The notes under the pieces were generated by a model. That model did not search any database. It saw only the letters and a list, made by a program, of their open reading frames with translations, and had not been told where the DNA came from. From the NCBI GenBank assembly GCA_964036665.1, contig OZ038528.1, positions 17,657,245 through 17,721,244 on the forward strand: a stretch of 64,000 nt of DNA, in the 5' to 3' direction. Origin of the DNA: Gordius sp. MW1. Lineage: Eukaryota; Nematomorpha; Gordioida; Gordea; Gordiidae. The translations under genes were made by a program, and so were the position numbers. Of this stretch, positions 36,380-48,609 are shown piece after piece; position 1 is the first letter of the stretch, and each line of letters begins with the position of its first letter.

Positions 36380-36990
36380 TTAATGTAATTTCACATCCTT
36401 CAGAATGTCAAGGATATGATTTAAGAATTTGAAGAAAGGGGAATTATCAGGAATTAATTGGAAGAATTGAGGAAGGATAGGGGCATATGTTGGGATACTA
36501 TAGTCAGTCGGCCGGGCAGGGGACAACAAGGTTACTCGTCTCCACTGCATACACGACAATGTACTTTTATTGATTTTACTACATGGTAATTTATATCCGA
36601 GAATTAAAAAATCATTGAAAAAATCAAACAACTCTCGATACAATACGTTGTGTATAAAATTCACTGATGCGTGTTTGTGTTGATCAATAATCATATATGA
36701 GGTAAAGAAATAACAAATACGTATAAGCGCGTGGGGGGGGGGGAGAAAAGTATCACACACGTAAGGAAAATTAAATAAAGGAAAAGACGTGTATGAAAAG
36801 ACGTGTATACTTCAGTATACAACACCTTTTAATTTTATTGAAAAGTCGAAGACTTAATAAACTTCCGATAGAGTTCCAAGAGTTCAGTGTTGTTGAGTCC
36901 AACTTTCTTTTATCTAAAGATCAAGGCGGCGTTATTAAAATTATAAATTTCAAACATCTGGCATCGAATACCAATTCTGGCCTTTGCTCA
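36380..36990 (-). repeat. Dispersed repeat R1, copy 2
   Basis: Reverse-orientation copy of the repeat at 6188-7060. Its minus-strand reading holds the longest open version of the shared peptide block (126 codons, 36380-36760). A G-run at about 36728 and the ACACGTCTTTTC motif are also shared. Confidence 0.65.
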
Positions 36991-37491
36991 CACGACTGAT
37001 ATATGTGTAAATCAGCGATAAAAAAGGAACGTCATGGCTAACGGATTTTTTTCAGCTCTGCGACTCACCGAGCAACAGCCTCAACAAAACTTATAATTAA
37101 TATAGATTGTAAACTGCCATTTTGGAAATTATCCTTTCTTGCGCCTGCGCAGACTGTCAAATAATAGTCAAAGAAAACGCGGGGGGGGGGGGGTTAAATA
37201 TTGGTTAACAATATAATACTTATAAACGTCTATTTTTAATATATAGTATGTGAATAATTCATGTGGATTACATTTTATATATTTGTTTACTGAATTTGCC
37301 GAATTGTTTTTCCTGGCATGGGTGCATATTTATTGAAGTATTGCCATCAGTTCGGAATATTTAAGAATTTTTTCTTCCAAGCACATGATGAGAATTTTAT
37401 TTCTAGAATATGATTCATTCTATTCAGAACAAGGGGGGGGGAAGAGATTTGATTTGTTCCAAATTATTTTTAACCCACTTTTCCGTATTAA

Positions 37492-38033
37492 TTATTTCCT
37501 TTCCTTTTGTTGAATAATTCCTGGTTTCTTCCTTCGGGCGTGGGTAAATGACACCAAATATCGTGTTCCAGCGGCGGGGGAACACGATTTAAACTTAGGT
37601 TTAAAGGAAGAAGAATTATCAGGAACTAATTGGGAGAATTGAGGAAGGATAGGGGCATATGTTGGGATACTATAGTCAGACGGTTGGGCAGGGGACAACA
37701 AGGTTACCCGTCTCCACTGCATACACGACAATGTACTTTTATGGATTTTACTACATGGTATTTCTAATTAATTTATTTATATCCGAGAATTTAAAAATCA
37801 TTGAAAATATCAAACAACTCTCGATACAGTACGTTGTGTATAAAATTGACTAATGCGTGTTCGTGTTGATCAATAATCATATATGGGGGAAGGAAATAAC
37901 AAATACGTATAAGCGCGTGGGGGGGGGAGAAAAGTATCACACACGTAAGGAAAATTAAATAAAGGAAAAGACGTGTATGAAAAGACGTGTATGAAAAGAC
38001 GTTTACACTATTTTTTTGAGTTAGTTTCTGCAA
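37492..38033 (-). repeat. Dispersed repeat R1, copy 3
   Basis: Third copy, same orientation as copy 2 and about 1 kb away, with the CMQWRRVTLLSPA block preserved at 37660-37731 in a different open frame. The two neighbouring copies suggest segmental duplication or preferred insertion. Confidence 0.65.
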
Positions 38034-39127
38034 ACCATAATAAAGTTTATTTTCTTTAAAATATTGTGTAAATTAAATATAAAATAGAATTACTTTTAAG
38101 GTCTTCTTACTAGATAGAAATAAATAGAAGCACTGGTTTGCAGCTGCACTTTTACATATCTTGTATATGGTCATCACATCAACACTATACCCTTTACAAA
38201 ATTTTTATTAATTAAAACTTTAATTTATTTTAACCATCCAATGTACTTAGGGGGTCTAGGAAACCCCACGAAAGTTGTAACACCACTTAAAGAGTTTTAG
38301 ATTTAAAAATTTGGTTTTTTTAGAGTTTTCATAATTATGCAAAAGCTACATTTCCTGAAAATTTCATAGGATTTGCCTCAATATTTTTAAAGATATAAGC
38401 GCTTGGGGTCCTATAACCCCATAAGGTTAATTAAGAAAGTTTTTTTTTATTTTTTATCAAATTTATTTTTTTATTTTTCACTTAAAAATAGTAATTTAAG
38501 CATGTGTATAACATTTGGATCAATATCGCTAGTTAAATTTGTTTATAGTAAACAAGATTTTCGTGCAATAGGCGTCAAAACCCTGTCTGTGTTTATCACA
38601 CTATAATATTTTGCGAAAATTGCAGCGAAAAATGCGAAAAAAATGACCATTTTTTAGAGTCTTCTATTTTTTTAATTGTATAATTTTATCATGAATGCAT
38701 GTTTTTTATATTATTCCAACTCTTTTAATAAAAAAACATTTGCTTTATATATTTCTACTAACTGTTTGGTCTACTTACAAAAACTAAACATGTCATTTAG
38801 ATTTTTATTTATTTTCTTTGTGTTTGGTAGATTGCATATAATTTAAGAATTACTATTTAAAATTAAAATATTTTTTTACAAACCTATAAGAGGCTTTAAT
38901 AAACTTATATTTAAAATTTGAGAAGTGTTTCTCTATTGGTTTTAAAATTATGATTATTTTAAGAATGGGGTTTTATAAGCCCCATAAGTCACTTCAGGGT
39001 TGGGATTTCTATAAGTACATTGGAGGGTTAATTGATTTAATATAATAGTTAAGGTTGTTCTTAAATTCATTTTCAATGTATTAAACAATTATAACGAAAT
39101 GTAATAAATAGTGTTTATTTTTATTAA
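38034..39127. other. Non-coding; reversed copies of repeats near 23000 and 19450
   Basis: 38222-38480 resembles 22980-23240 reversed, and 38880-39020 resembles 19430-19560 reversed. Shared words include AGGAAACCCCACGAAAGTT and TAAGCCCCATAAG. They may be arms of one larger dispersed repeat. No genes were seen. Confidence 0.45.
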
Positions 39128-39213
39128 TCGTCACTACCTCCTCGTGACGAGATTGGGTAGTTTGCGCCGCTGCTGTTTTCCTTTGATGTGGTAGCCGTTC
39201 TTCAGACTCCCTT
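39128..39213 (-). rRNA. 18S rRNA fragment (pseudogene)
   Basis: The minus strand reads AGGGAGTCTGA...AACGGCTACCACATC...CAGCAGC...GCGCAAACTACCCA...GAGGTAGTGACGA. This is the universally conserved stretch of small-subunit rRNA containing the AACGGCTACCACATC and GGTAGTGACGA motifs. I estimate about 85% identity over 86 bp, with small insertions. Flanking sequence on both sides looks only vaguely like decayed 18S. It is too divergent to be functional and is isolated from any other rDNA. Confidence 0.82.
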
Positions 39214-42200
39214 ACTTATCCGACAATTAACATTAAACATTTCACAATTTATAGGCAAAAATGCACAAATATAAGTATATGCGTCTAAAACATCGTGGTT
39301 ACCACTTAAATACACTATTATTTTAATCTCTTAAAAGATATTATAAACTATATTAATGTCCTTTAACTTCTCGCGGGCGTATGAGCTTATGATCTTGCGT
39401 TCCCCAGGGCAAACCATAACACTGAAGTAATTTAAAACCTAATAGTCATCTTGCATTTATTTAACTCTAAGCCTCCCTCATAGTGAATCATATATAAAAC
39501 GTATTCCTTTGAAGACAAATTGACGATGTTACCAGTTGACATATAACAAGATTAATTGAACGGTATCAAGTCACAGATTGACACACATGTTAATACTTAA
39601 CATGAACGAATCCGAGTCAGCCTACAAAAGTTCAACTCACAAATTAAGGGTTAACGATTGATGGATGTCGTATTTGTTAATACTTTTAAAACAGATGATT
39701 TTAAAATTTAATTTGCATAATATTATAACTTATGAAATGAGTTTTAATATTAAAGGCTATAAATTGCACATAACTACTTAAATAAGATGCAAGAATATGA
39801 TAGATTTTTTTATATTAGAGATTTGTAAGTAAGAGTTGCACTATATATATTAATCTAAGATATGAGAATATAATAGAAAATTGGATATTAGACTGTAAAT
39901 TGTATAATCTGTTAGCTTTTAAGGTAATTTTAAACGTTGAAGTGATACAATTGTAGCCGTAAACAAAAGACTGTGTTGATCTTTTATGATACAGAAAATC
40001 ACTGTTTCTAACCCTAAAAATCTTAATAAACATGACATAAACATTTGGTAAATATTAAAAATCTTAAACTTAGATACTTCTGTACACATATTGGGAAATT
40101 TAAAAATAACTGAGCTCTTGACCCCAAAAACCTATATAAACATTACATTTTGGTATGTATGTATTGAAAATCACCAAATACCAGAATTGGTTTTTGATAT
40201 GGGGATAATATGAATTCAATAAACATGGAATAATGAAAACGCGTAGAAGGAAATGTTCAAAATGCGTGGGAATTAAAATGACAAAAAGGGTTAACGATCG
40301 TTAACTCCTGTTAACAATTTGTGAGCTGACTGTTTGTGGGTTGACTTGAAAGGAAACATGAACAACACACATTCATTGATCATATGGTTTTCTAGAACAC
40401 ATATCACAGTTTCTTCAATTCACATCATTCAGCAACGCATATTAGGATATTATTTTTCTAGGTTATTCCAATCCAGTGATGGCGTTTCTGAAAAGATTAT
40501 TTAATATTCCATCAATTGAAGCGATTTGTGCAATGGATTCGTGCATTTGATTCATTTAATTTTCTTTTTTGAATGTTCATTTAAATTACAACATGAAATA
40601 GATATGACTGATTGGAATGGCTTCTCAAACACTGAAATACATAGATACATACATCCTTTTTCCTAATATTATCAAAATAAATGAAATATAATGAGATTTA
40701 TTTAAAAACATGCAGCCAGTCATATTCGAATTATCCTTTGTAGGAGGACTGTAACATCATTAGATAAAAACAGGAGCCCTATCCAACAATTAAAATGACT
40801 GTGGCAACCTGGACCCAAATCTTAAAATCATACAAACATATTTATAGGAGTATGGTCTCTTGACTTTTCTTATTTTAAAACTTTGAGTTCCAGTTACTTA
40901 CCTGATAAAACTAGTCACATTAAAGAATCACACCTATCTTCATAACTATTCAGAGGATGAAGATTATTTAAATTAGGACAAATTATACAATTGACTTTAT
41001 GATGTTAGTGTTATAGAACTTTTACAAAAAGGATATAGTCAAAACAAAGCATGTGTCATTGGTTCCAGGAACAATTGATGATAAAACATGCTGGATACAC
41101 CAATTTATAAAATTCACCTTGTGGAATAAGAAGAAAATAGGAGACAAGCATTGCTACAAAGGGCTGCCACCACTTTAAAAAGAAGATTTAGCTTGGGATG
41201 GCAAAGAAGGGATCATCGGAATAGCTAATTCCGGCAACATGGAATCTAGTCTATACCAAGTCCAGGCCCCCTTTTCCTCTTTATGCATCTTATTTCCTTC
41301 CAGGGACAATCAAAACCAAATTGACAAATAAGACAATAATATTACAACAACAACAATAATAATAAAATTTTTTTTTAATAATTTAATGATAATTAATAGT
41401 GATAAACTTTAATAGTAAATTTATTAATTTTATTTATCATACTACAAATATCAATTGTTAAGGTAACTACAAACAATTAATTTTGAAAGGAGTTTGTACC
41501 TCATTAGCTTAAATTAGGATAACAGTTTGGTTAACCATCATTCTTTATAAGTTAAGTCATTCTTTGTATAGTTTGCCAAAACTTACCCATCTGAACATAT
41601 CTCTTATCATGCATGTATGATAGCATAAACCTTCAATAACTTCTTATTACTCAGCATTTATAATGCATGTGTGATAGCATAAACCCTCGATAACTTCTTA
41701 CACCCAGCACCTGCCATCATAAATCTAAAAAATCAGGAACCTTTTTCGAATAGGAGAGGGTGCCCAATAATTTTGTTTCTATGATGGACTAACCTTGAAC
41801 TTTGACAGCAAGCATCCTAGGAGCTTCATAGCTTTACTATTTGTGTGCTATTACTTTTATATATATTTAGCTTATACCTCCTGATATCATATATAAATAG
41901 CAAAAGGAAATACTTGATAAATTGAAAAACTTTGAGGCAGTGTAGAAGAGGTTTCTGGTGTCAGGTGATTGATAGGCAACTCAAGGCAAAGTGCGCGCGC
42001 TTTTTATTTTTTATTTTTTTTTTGATTTCGATACCTGATCTCTAAATTTAACACTAACCCCTCCCCCAAATCTTAACTAATTAGAGTCACACAGGCCATC
42101 GAACTTCTATAACTCCAGTAATGTTCAGTGTGCGGTGTGTCATATATATGGTTTGACAGTTTTATTTAGCAATCTATAATTCACAAAAAGCTGCATATTA

Positions 42201-42855
42201 TGACACTCCTATGATCGTTTTATTAAAAAATGTGATTATGAGACATTTCAGGCCAAAAACTTTGTAAGAATGAGGAACTATGAAGATTTAAAAGTTCGAA
42301 ATATATGCATAATATATTATAAAGTCTCGTGGACGCGTTAAAAGTTTAAATATGTATTAGAAACTAAGAAACAACGAAAAAAAATGATGAGAGGTTTAAT
42401 TCAAGGCTATTACTTCACATTTTTATATTTAAGTTTTTTTGGGGCAAGATGCTTGAAATTTAAATGTTGGTGGCTCATGGCACCTTGCTATGCAATTTAT
42501 GGGTCGAGCTTCTGATCAATTTTTAAGGCACCTTACAGATTATTTCAACTCGTTTGCGATATAAATAAGTTGAGTCGAGAGAATAAATTTGGAGTTAATC
42601 CTTTCGCGATGAGAAGAGTATTGAATAACATTAGAATATGAACTTATTAAAATTCAAGCTTTGATCTTCAGCCATATTGACATCTTGGACTTCGTTACCT
42701 GATCTCTATTTTCATTATCCATAGTTAAACTAACACTAACCCCTCCCCCAAATCTTAACTAATAATATCAGTGGAAGCGCTTTCATAAGAATATCACGGA
42801 CTAAATATAAATAATCATGCCGATTAAGATCGCATCATTAAACATCAAGATTAAA
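39214..42855. other. Long AT-rich stretch without recognised genes
   Basis: A direct repeat of about 57 bp (GTGATAGCATAAACC ... AATAACTTCTTA) occurs at about 41610 and 41668. A second direct repeat (CACTAACCCCTCCCCCAAAT) occurs at about 42050 and 42735, roughly 690 bp apart. GTTAACGATCG-like words occur near 39648 and 40290. Some stretches near 41100-41280 have a codon-like look, but no frame was long enough to support a call. Confidence 0.45.
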
Positions 42856-42956
42856 AACTCTTTTAAAAAAGTTAACCTCTGGCCTCGAGGTTAGAGGTCA
42901 AAACTAACCTAAAAACCTCGAGGTCAATTAGAAGCTTATAGCTAAGGTTAGAGCGC
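42856..42956 (-). repeat. CTCGAGG/AACCTNAGGT palindromic repeat fragment
   Basis: About 100 bp matching 46500-46600 in reverse orientation (GACCTCTAACCTCGAGG and neighbours). It abuts a T-run that looks like the poly-A tail of the minus-strand reverse transcriptase element, so that element may have inserted here. Confidence 0.65.
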
Positions 42957-43050
42957 AATTTTTTTTTTTCATTAAAAGTTTATTGAATCAAATACGTAGA
43001 TATTGACAATACAGGATATGAAATAAATATATATAAAAAAAATAAAAAAA

Positions 43051-45963
43051 TCAGTCTACATCGAAATCATTAGTTAAAAGAGGCCACGAGTCGGCCAGCG
43101 ATTTAAAGTTGTATCTCGCTATAAGGATACCGAGTCTTTGTTTAAGAAGAAAGGGTATAGAATGTTTGGAGGGAGGTAAGCGTCTTCCTAGCTCCTTAAA
43201 AAAACCTAAAGCTTGTTTACCAAAGGTGCCCGAACATGAGGCAACCAAAGAGATAAAAATGTTAGAGTCCAAAAGGGCTTTGTATTTATTAAATTTTCGC
43301 CCTTCAGCGGCCAAAAGAGAATCAATGGTAAGGTTTTAGGGGGCGAAGAGGTCTACGCAGGTAAAATCCCACTTAATTGGCAGGCCATTGCTCCAGGGAA
43401 CCAAAGAGGATCCATCTGGTCGCATGCGACCCTCCAAAGAGGGGTCTGATGGTTTTAAAATAGACGGGATGTTGGCTTTTTTAGGGCAGTTTGAAATAGA
43501 ATATTGGCTTTTTGATGTCTAACATATTTATATTTGTTGGCTAGGCAATGTAGGGATGCCTGGCTTGTTCATCCACCCCTACATTACAGTTAAGACACGT
43601 AAAAGGTTTTGAAAATTTTATTCCAAGCCGTAGAGCTATGGAATAGGTAATTTCTTGATCTTCTAGCATCGTCCCTAAGAATATGGTGGGATAGGCCTCT
43701 AGCCATTCGTGGCCAGAGCCATCTAGCAGGAATGACCTTAGATTGGCACACTGGGCGGCATCGCAGCTCGAAATTAGGTAATCGACGGAGCGCGACACCA
43801 GCCCAGCATCCCAATCCTTTTGTCGTGAGGTGATTGGTTGGGGTGAATCAGGGTTGACGTTAAGTTTCCACATAGCTAAAGCTATGGGTAAAAGGGGGTC
43901 TTCCCTTATTGGGATTAATTTAAAAACAATATCCTCTACAGATTTGAACGAGGATATGTAGGAGACTAGGGAGATGGCGGCAGGGGAACGAATTCCTAGG
44001 CCGCCAGATTTAGTGGGAAGCGATGATTGCAGCCAGCTGTGAGTATCAAATTTTATATTTAAAATGGATTCTAAAATGATTTTTATATTTTTTTCGTAGA
44101 GATTTAAAATATCAGTGTGTAAAAAAGCACCTGAGGATCGAAAACAGTGCTGGATTTTAGATATGTTGAAATAATTTTTCATTATATAAAACGCGTGATG
44201 TGCTGGTATCATCTTTAAGAGGTCTACTTTAGAGGTTAAAATGTCTAGGTTTTTCACCAAATAATTAGCTAATCCTAATTTTCCACCTATAGGAGAACCG
44301 AGGTGGCGCATAGCTTCTTTGAGTGGGTAAAAATGGGAATAAATGGGGGTATTCCGAGTAGTCAGGGGGCTGGAAAATTTCGCATTTGATTTCATTTAGC
44401 TTTAGGTTTAAAATTGGTTCGTAGAGTTTTATAATATTTATAGCTTTGTGAACGTCGTCTGGGTGACCACAAAAGGTGGCGTCGTCCAGGTACCAAGTGT
44501 TTAGCGTTAAATTACAGTCGTTGGATATTTTTTCCACTAATTTGTGAATTCCTATGCAAAATAAGGGTGGACCGAGGGGATCCTCTTGCTGAATGCCTTC
44601 GGAAGAGTTTATTTTAAAATTACCAAATTTTCAAAAAGAAGTTGATGCTCATTAGGATGTAGTTTTGAAACTCTGGAAAATACTCGATAAAATTTTCAAT
44701 GAGGGCCTCCCTTCGGATGCAATTAAAAGCGTTGGAAAAATCTAATTTGACCAGGCAGTGGTCGGGCAGAATAGCTTCTAAAGTAAGTCTCGTTGCATGG
44801 CTTGCGGCTTCGCAGCCACCCTTAACACCGAAGCCTAATTGGTGAGGGTTTAATTTCGTCGAAATTTTAGGCTTAATTTTGTTACAGATAATTTTGGAAA
44901 TAATTCATCGAAATGCTCCCCCGATAGCTATAGGTCTAAGGGAATCGTCAGGCTTCTTAATAGCTATTAGTTTGGCGCCAAATAATATAGGTATTATGTC
45001 ATGGGGGATGTTTCCATTCAGGATAATATTACATAAGGATGTTAAGGAATTTAGGAGGCTTGTTGAGTTCAGATTATTAATTTTGATTAGATCTTGGAGA
45101 AATACTGGGCGAATTCCATCTAACCCGGCTGCAGAATCTAAGGGGAAGGAATTAATGGCATCTGCAACTTCATTACAATCTAAGGATAAATTTGATTTAG
45201 TGATTGGGTATTTGTTTATAGATGAAGGAGGAGGATGCTTTAATTTAAGCTCTTCATATGATTCTAAGCTGCATGAGGCAATTGTGTTATTACCATAAAA
45301 AACCCGGAGAGCCCCTTTAGGGTTAAAATGATTAATTTTGCTGGATACAAGCTTTGCAGTTTGTTTTAAGGTTGATACAAAAGGAGTTTTGATTAGCATA
45401 GGGCTTAGGGGTGTGTCAGTGCTAAAGTTGAGGATTGAATCTTTAATATGTTTAGAAAGGTTTACTTCCTGAGGAGGTCTAACAAAAAGGATATAATATG
45501 TAAATTTAAAAAGTTTATCCCAGTAGGATAGGTTCATTGGGTCATTTGTGATTGAGTTGATTACCTTAATTAGAAATTGCTGAATTGCTGGTCTTGCCCC
45601 CCTAGGAATTCTGGATATTGTGTTGGGAAAATGAAAAGAGAGATAGGCATTACTCCATGATAAGTCAGGAGATTGGTTAGTGGATGATAAATTGTTTACT
45701 ATAGTACTATGGCTTTGGAAATCACTAGGTTCTGTTTGCTCATTAACTTCACCTGTACCTACAGAAACAGCTTGTTCCTCACTATTAAATACTAATGCAA
45801 CTGGGGGCATTGTGATGGCAGGAGGGGCTTTTTTACATGAATAAACACATCTTGCAGAAACTGGACCATGTACGAGAAAAATATTGTTCTTATTAACACC
45901 TATTATCCTCTTGCAAGTTGGGCAAAGTACTTTGAGGTTTACCATTGAAGAATTAACACTCAA
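43051..45963 (-). pseudogene. Non-LTR reverse transcriptase with C-terminal restriction-like endonuclease
   Basis: The minus-strand reading from 45963 starts with a CPTCKRIIG cysteine pair. Reverse transcriptase motifs then run across several frames: SAAGLDGIRP, LRPIAIGGAFR followed by one TGA at 44905, GVKGGCEAA, VKLDFSNAFN, GIQQEDPLGPPLF and the catalytic box YLDD (NTWYLDDATF). HLGSPIG begins the thumb. The tail has CLNCNVGVDEQARH, then RPDGSSLVPW...KWDFTCVD, a PD-x-D endonuclease pattern, and a final QRLGILIARYNFKSL block. This order resembles site-specific non-LTR elements with restriction-like nucleases (R2, NeSL and HERO-type), but the exact clade was not identified. A T-run at 42959-42969 fits a 3' poly-A tail. 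Frameshifts near 44640, 44400 and 43540 and at least two stops make it inactive. Confidence 0.82.
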
Positions 45964-46072
45964 ATGGATGTTAAGTTGGAATAATTGATTAAGGAATAAT
46001 ATGAGCTATGTTACCTCAAATGGATGTTAAGTTGGAATAATTGATTTAGGAATAATATTGTTGAGGTTCTTT
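45959..46072. repeat. Tandem duplication, 56 bp x 2, at the RT element's 5' end
   Basis: CTCAAATGGATGTTAAGTTG and following bases occur at 45959 and 46015 with few differences, immediately upstream of the reverse transcriptase start. Repeated 5' ends can act as promoter repeats in LINEs, but that is only inference here. Confidence 0.7.
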
Positions 46073-46314
46073 AACTCAACTTTATTAGAACTCGAGCAAC
46101 ACGAAGGTGCGAAATTTTATAATGAATGTTAATAATGTATTTTTGTATATATTTGATAATTTTCGGGATTTTGCAGTTTATTTAATGTATCTAACACGAA
46201 ACTTCGAGGTTTAGTAGAATGTAAATACATGCGAGGTTTTTAAGTAATTACCATAAAATGTATGATGGGTTAGCTAGTCTATGTCCACCTTATGAAAAAT
46301 TCAAAAGCGCATTC

Positions 46315-46438
46315 TAGTGCTAACATAGCAAGCGTTAGACTAAAAATTAGCTATTAAATGGCCCATCAAAACGTTCCATTAAACCAATATTTACAGACCT
46401 TCCTTTCTTCTTTTTAGCTGATTCATGTGCCGCACCAC
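46315..46438 (-). repeat. Inverted copy of the Gypsy integrase end
   Basis: This is the reverse complement, nearly base for base, of 47697-47819. That stretch includes the last codons of the integrase (RHMNQLKRRK) and its 3' flank. It lies just left of the palindromic repeat and the Gypsy fragment. Confidence 0.88.
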
Positions 46439-46440
46439 AG

Positions 46441-46671
46441 GTTTAGCTTAGGCTAGGTCAATATTTATTAACCTAAGCGTTTAGGTTAATAAAGCGCTCT
46501 GACCTAAGCTCTAAGCTTCTAATTGACCTCGAGGTTTTTAGGTTAATTTTGACCTCTAACCTCGAGGCAGAGGTTAGCGTTTCTAAAAGACCTTAGAGGT
46601 TTTCACGGAACCTCTAACCTAGCCTAAGGTTGACCTGGGCGTGAACCCCACCTAACTTCTTCCCATCACTA
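46441..46671. repeat. AACCTNAGGT-rich repeat with a hAT-like end
   Basis: Rich in AGGTTAGAGGT and ACCTCGAGGT words in both orientations. The right end, in reverse, is TAGTGATGGGAAGAAG, matching the TAGTGATGGG tip of the hAT element at 30590-34706. It is a probable non-autonomous relative, also similar to 13044-13250 and 42856-42956. No target duplication was identified. Confidence 0.6.
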
Positions 46672-46683
46672 CCTAAAAAAGAG

Positions 46684-47744
46684 GTTGAAAAAGCAGATGA
46701 TAGTTGTCACCATTTGGAAGGGCTGGCTAGTGAGTATGTGAGAGTGGCCGCGCTAAGGGTAGAGGAAAGTGGGCCCGTGTCTTGGGATCGGATAAAAAAT
46801 AGCATGGTTGGGGATGATGTTTTGCAACAGGTTTGTGAGTGTGTGCAAGGGAACAAAGAATGGAGTTATGAGTGGAGAGCGTTTAGGAGGGTGAGTAAAG
46901 AGTTGCACTTGGTGGAGAGTTGTTTAGTGAGAGGGGCAAGAGTAATAATTCCTGAGATTTTAAAAAAGGAAACATTAAGGTTTTTACATGCGGGACATCA
47001 AGGGATTGTTAAGATGAAAAAATGAGCGAGGGAATATATGTGGTGGCCAGAAATGAGCCGAGATATTGAGGACCTGGCCAGAGCCTGTGAGGCATGTAAT
47101 GCTGTAAGTGATATGCCTCGTGGTGGGAAGAATGGTAAGTGGAAATTGGCCGCAAGGGCTTGGGAAAGAATACATGTGGTGTGGATTTCTTTGAATGGCG
47201 GGGTAAGGCATATCTATTAGTGGTAGACGCTTATTCCAAGTGGGTTGAATTCTTTAAAGTTAGTAAGATGTCGGGGCGGGTGGTGATTGGCATAATGAAA
47301 GGCTTGTTCGGAAAATATGGCTTGCCTCGGATGATAGTGATGGATGGTGGTCCGGCTTTTATAAGTAAGGAGTTAAAAAATTTCTTCCTGGCACAGGGAG
47401 TGAGACATGAAGTGACGGCTCCATATTACCCACAATCAAATGGCCAGGCGGAAAGAATGGTAGGCGTAGTAAAGAGTTGGTTTAAAAAGAGAGAGGCTGG
47501 TGGAGGAGAATTATGGAAGATGCAGTTGACGTATAATAGCACACGGAAGGAAGTGGAGAAGAAGAAAACAAAATTCAAAAAAGAAGATTTGGTGTGGGTG
47601 CGGATGTTTGACGGCGGTATAAAGTGGACTAAAGGGATAGTGCGAAAGGCAGATAGTAACTTTAAGTATATGTTCGAGGATAACAGTGGGAATTTAGTGG
47701 TGCGGCACATGAATCAGCTAAAAAGAAGAAAGGATGGTCTGTAA
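46684..47744 (+). pseudogene. Gypsy integrase fragment
   Basis: A linker follows from RNase H (GLASEYVRVAAL), then the HHCC zinc module (HAGHQGIVKMKK, EACNAVSD) and the catalytic core (VDAYSKWVEFF, VMDGGPAF, YYPQSNGQAERMVG). The end is basic (MNQLKRRKDGL). A stop at about 47023 and a frameshift near 47185 break it. A segment seems missing after WFKKREAGG, where most integrases have about 60 more residues. Codons are noticeably G-rich compared with the two other Gypsy elements here, so it is a different family. No LTRs were recognised around it. Confidence 0.85.
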
Positions 47745-47819
47745 ATATTGGTTTAATGGAACGTTTTGATGGGCAATTTAATAGCTAATTTTTAGTCTAA
47801 CGCTTGCTATGTTAGCACT
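47697..47819 (+). repeat. Partner arm of the inverted copy at 46315-46438
   Basis: End of the Gypsy integrase gene plus 3' flank (GGTTTAATGGAACGTTTTGA), facing its reversed copy 1.3 kb to the left. Confidence 0.88.
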
Positions 47820-48059
47820 ATATCTAACAATTATTTATATAAAATAATATATATATATATATAAAAAAAATATATAATAAAATAAAAAATAATAAAAAAA
47901 AGACAATTGGCAAGATATTGTATTCATATCAAAATGGGATATGGTATGTCGGGGCGTAGCGTTGTCTGGAGTGAAATATACGCGAATTATTTATAATGTA
48001 ATGAAAAAATGTATGGAATTGAATGTTTATATGATAATCGTATTCCACTTATGTTTAAA

Positions 48060-48600
48060 ACCCCTCTAAAAAAAAATAAATAAATAAAAAAAAAATGAAG
48101 AAAAAAAATAAAAATAAAAAAAATATATAAAAAAATAAAAAAAACGGGGAGAGGAAGAGGAGAAATTGTATTTCTCCTGTTTGTTTTGTAAACTGATTGT
48201 ATATGTGGATAAAGTGTATTGAGTTTTGTATTGTATATCTCTGATATTGTATGACGTTTTCGTTTCGAAATTAATTGTGTATTACTTTGGAATATAAAAT
48301 TGTATTGTATATCTCTGATTTTTGTGTATTTATCTATAGAATGTCTTTAAACGTTATATGTTTTAATTATATATATTTTATATTTTTATTATGTTTTTAA
48401 ATAATTGTATTCTACATATGTTTAAAACCCCCCTCTAAAAAAATAAATAAAAAAAAATAAATAAAAATAAAAAAAAATATAAAAAAATAAAAAAAAAATG
48501 GGGAGAGGAAGTGGAGAAATTGTATTGCTCCTGTGTGTTTTGGAAATAGATTGTGTATGTGGATAAGTTGTATTGGGTTTGCGAAATTAATTGTGTATTG
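48060..48600 (+). repeat. Direct repeat of an A-rich block
   Basis: Two versions, offset by about 360 bp, of TGTTTAAAACCCC, an A/T-rich run, GGGGAGAGGAAG, GAGAAATTGTATT and GTGGATAA. Short words such as TTGTATTGTATATCTCTGA recur again to about 49100. They may be the decayed 3' region or LTR of the neighbouring Gypsy fragment. Confidence 0.6.
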
Positions 48601-48609
48601 CTTTGGAAT

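Noticed and set aside
42030..42765. Direct repeats with CCCCTCCCCCAAAT as a possible LTR pair
   Set aside because: Only about 60 bp is shared. No TG...CA ends, primer site or target duplication was seen, and the 690-bp interval has no retroelement coding.
44879..45298. 139-codon plus-strand frame
   Set aside because: It is antisense to the reverse transcriptase element, with no similarity of its own.
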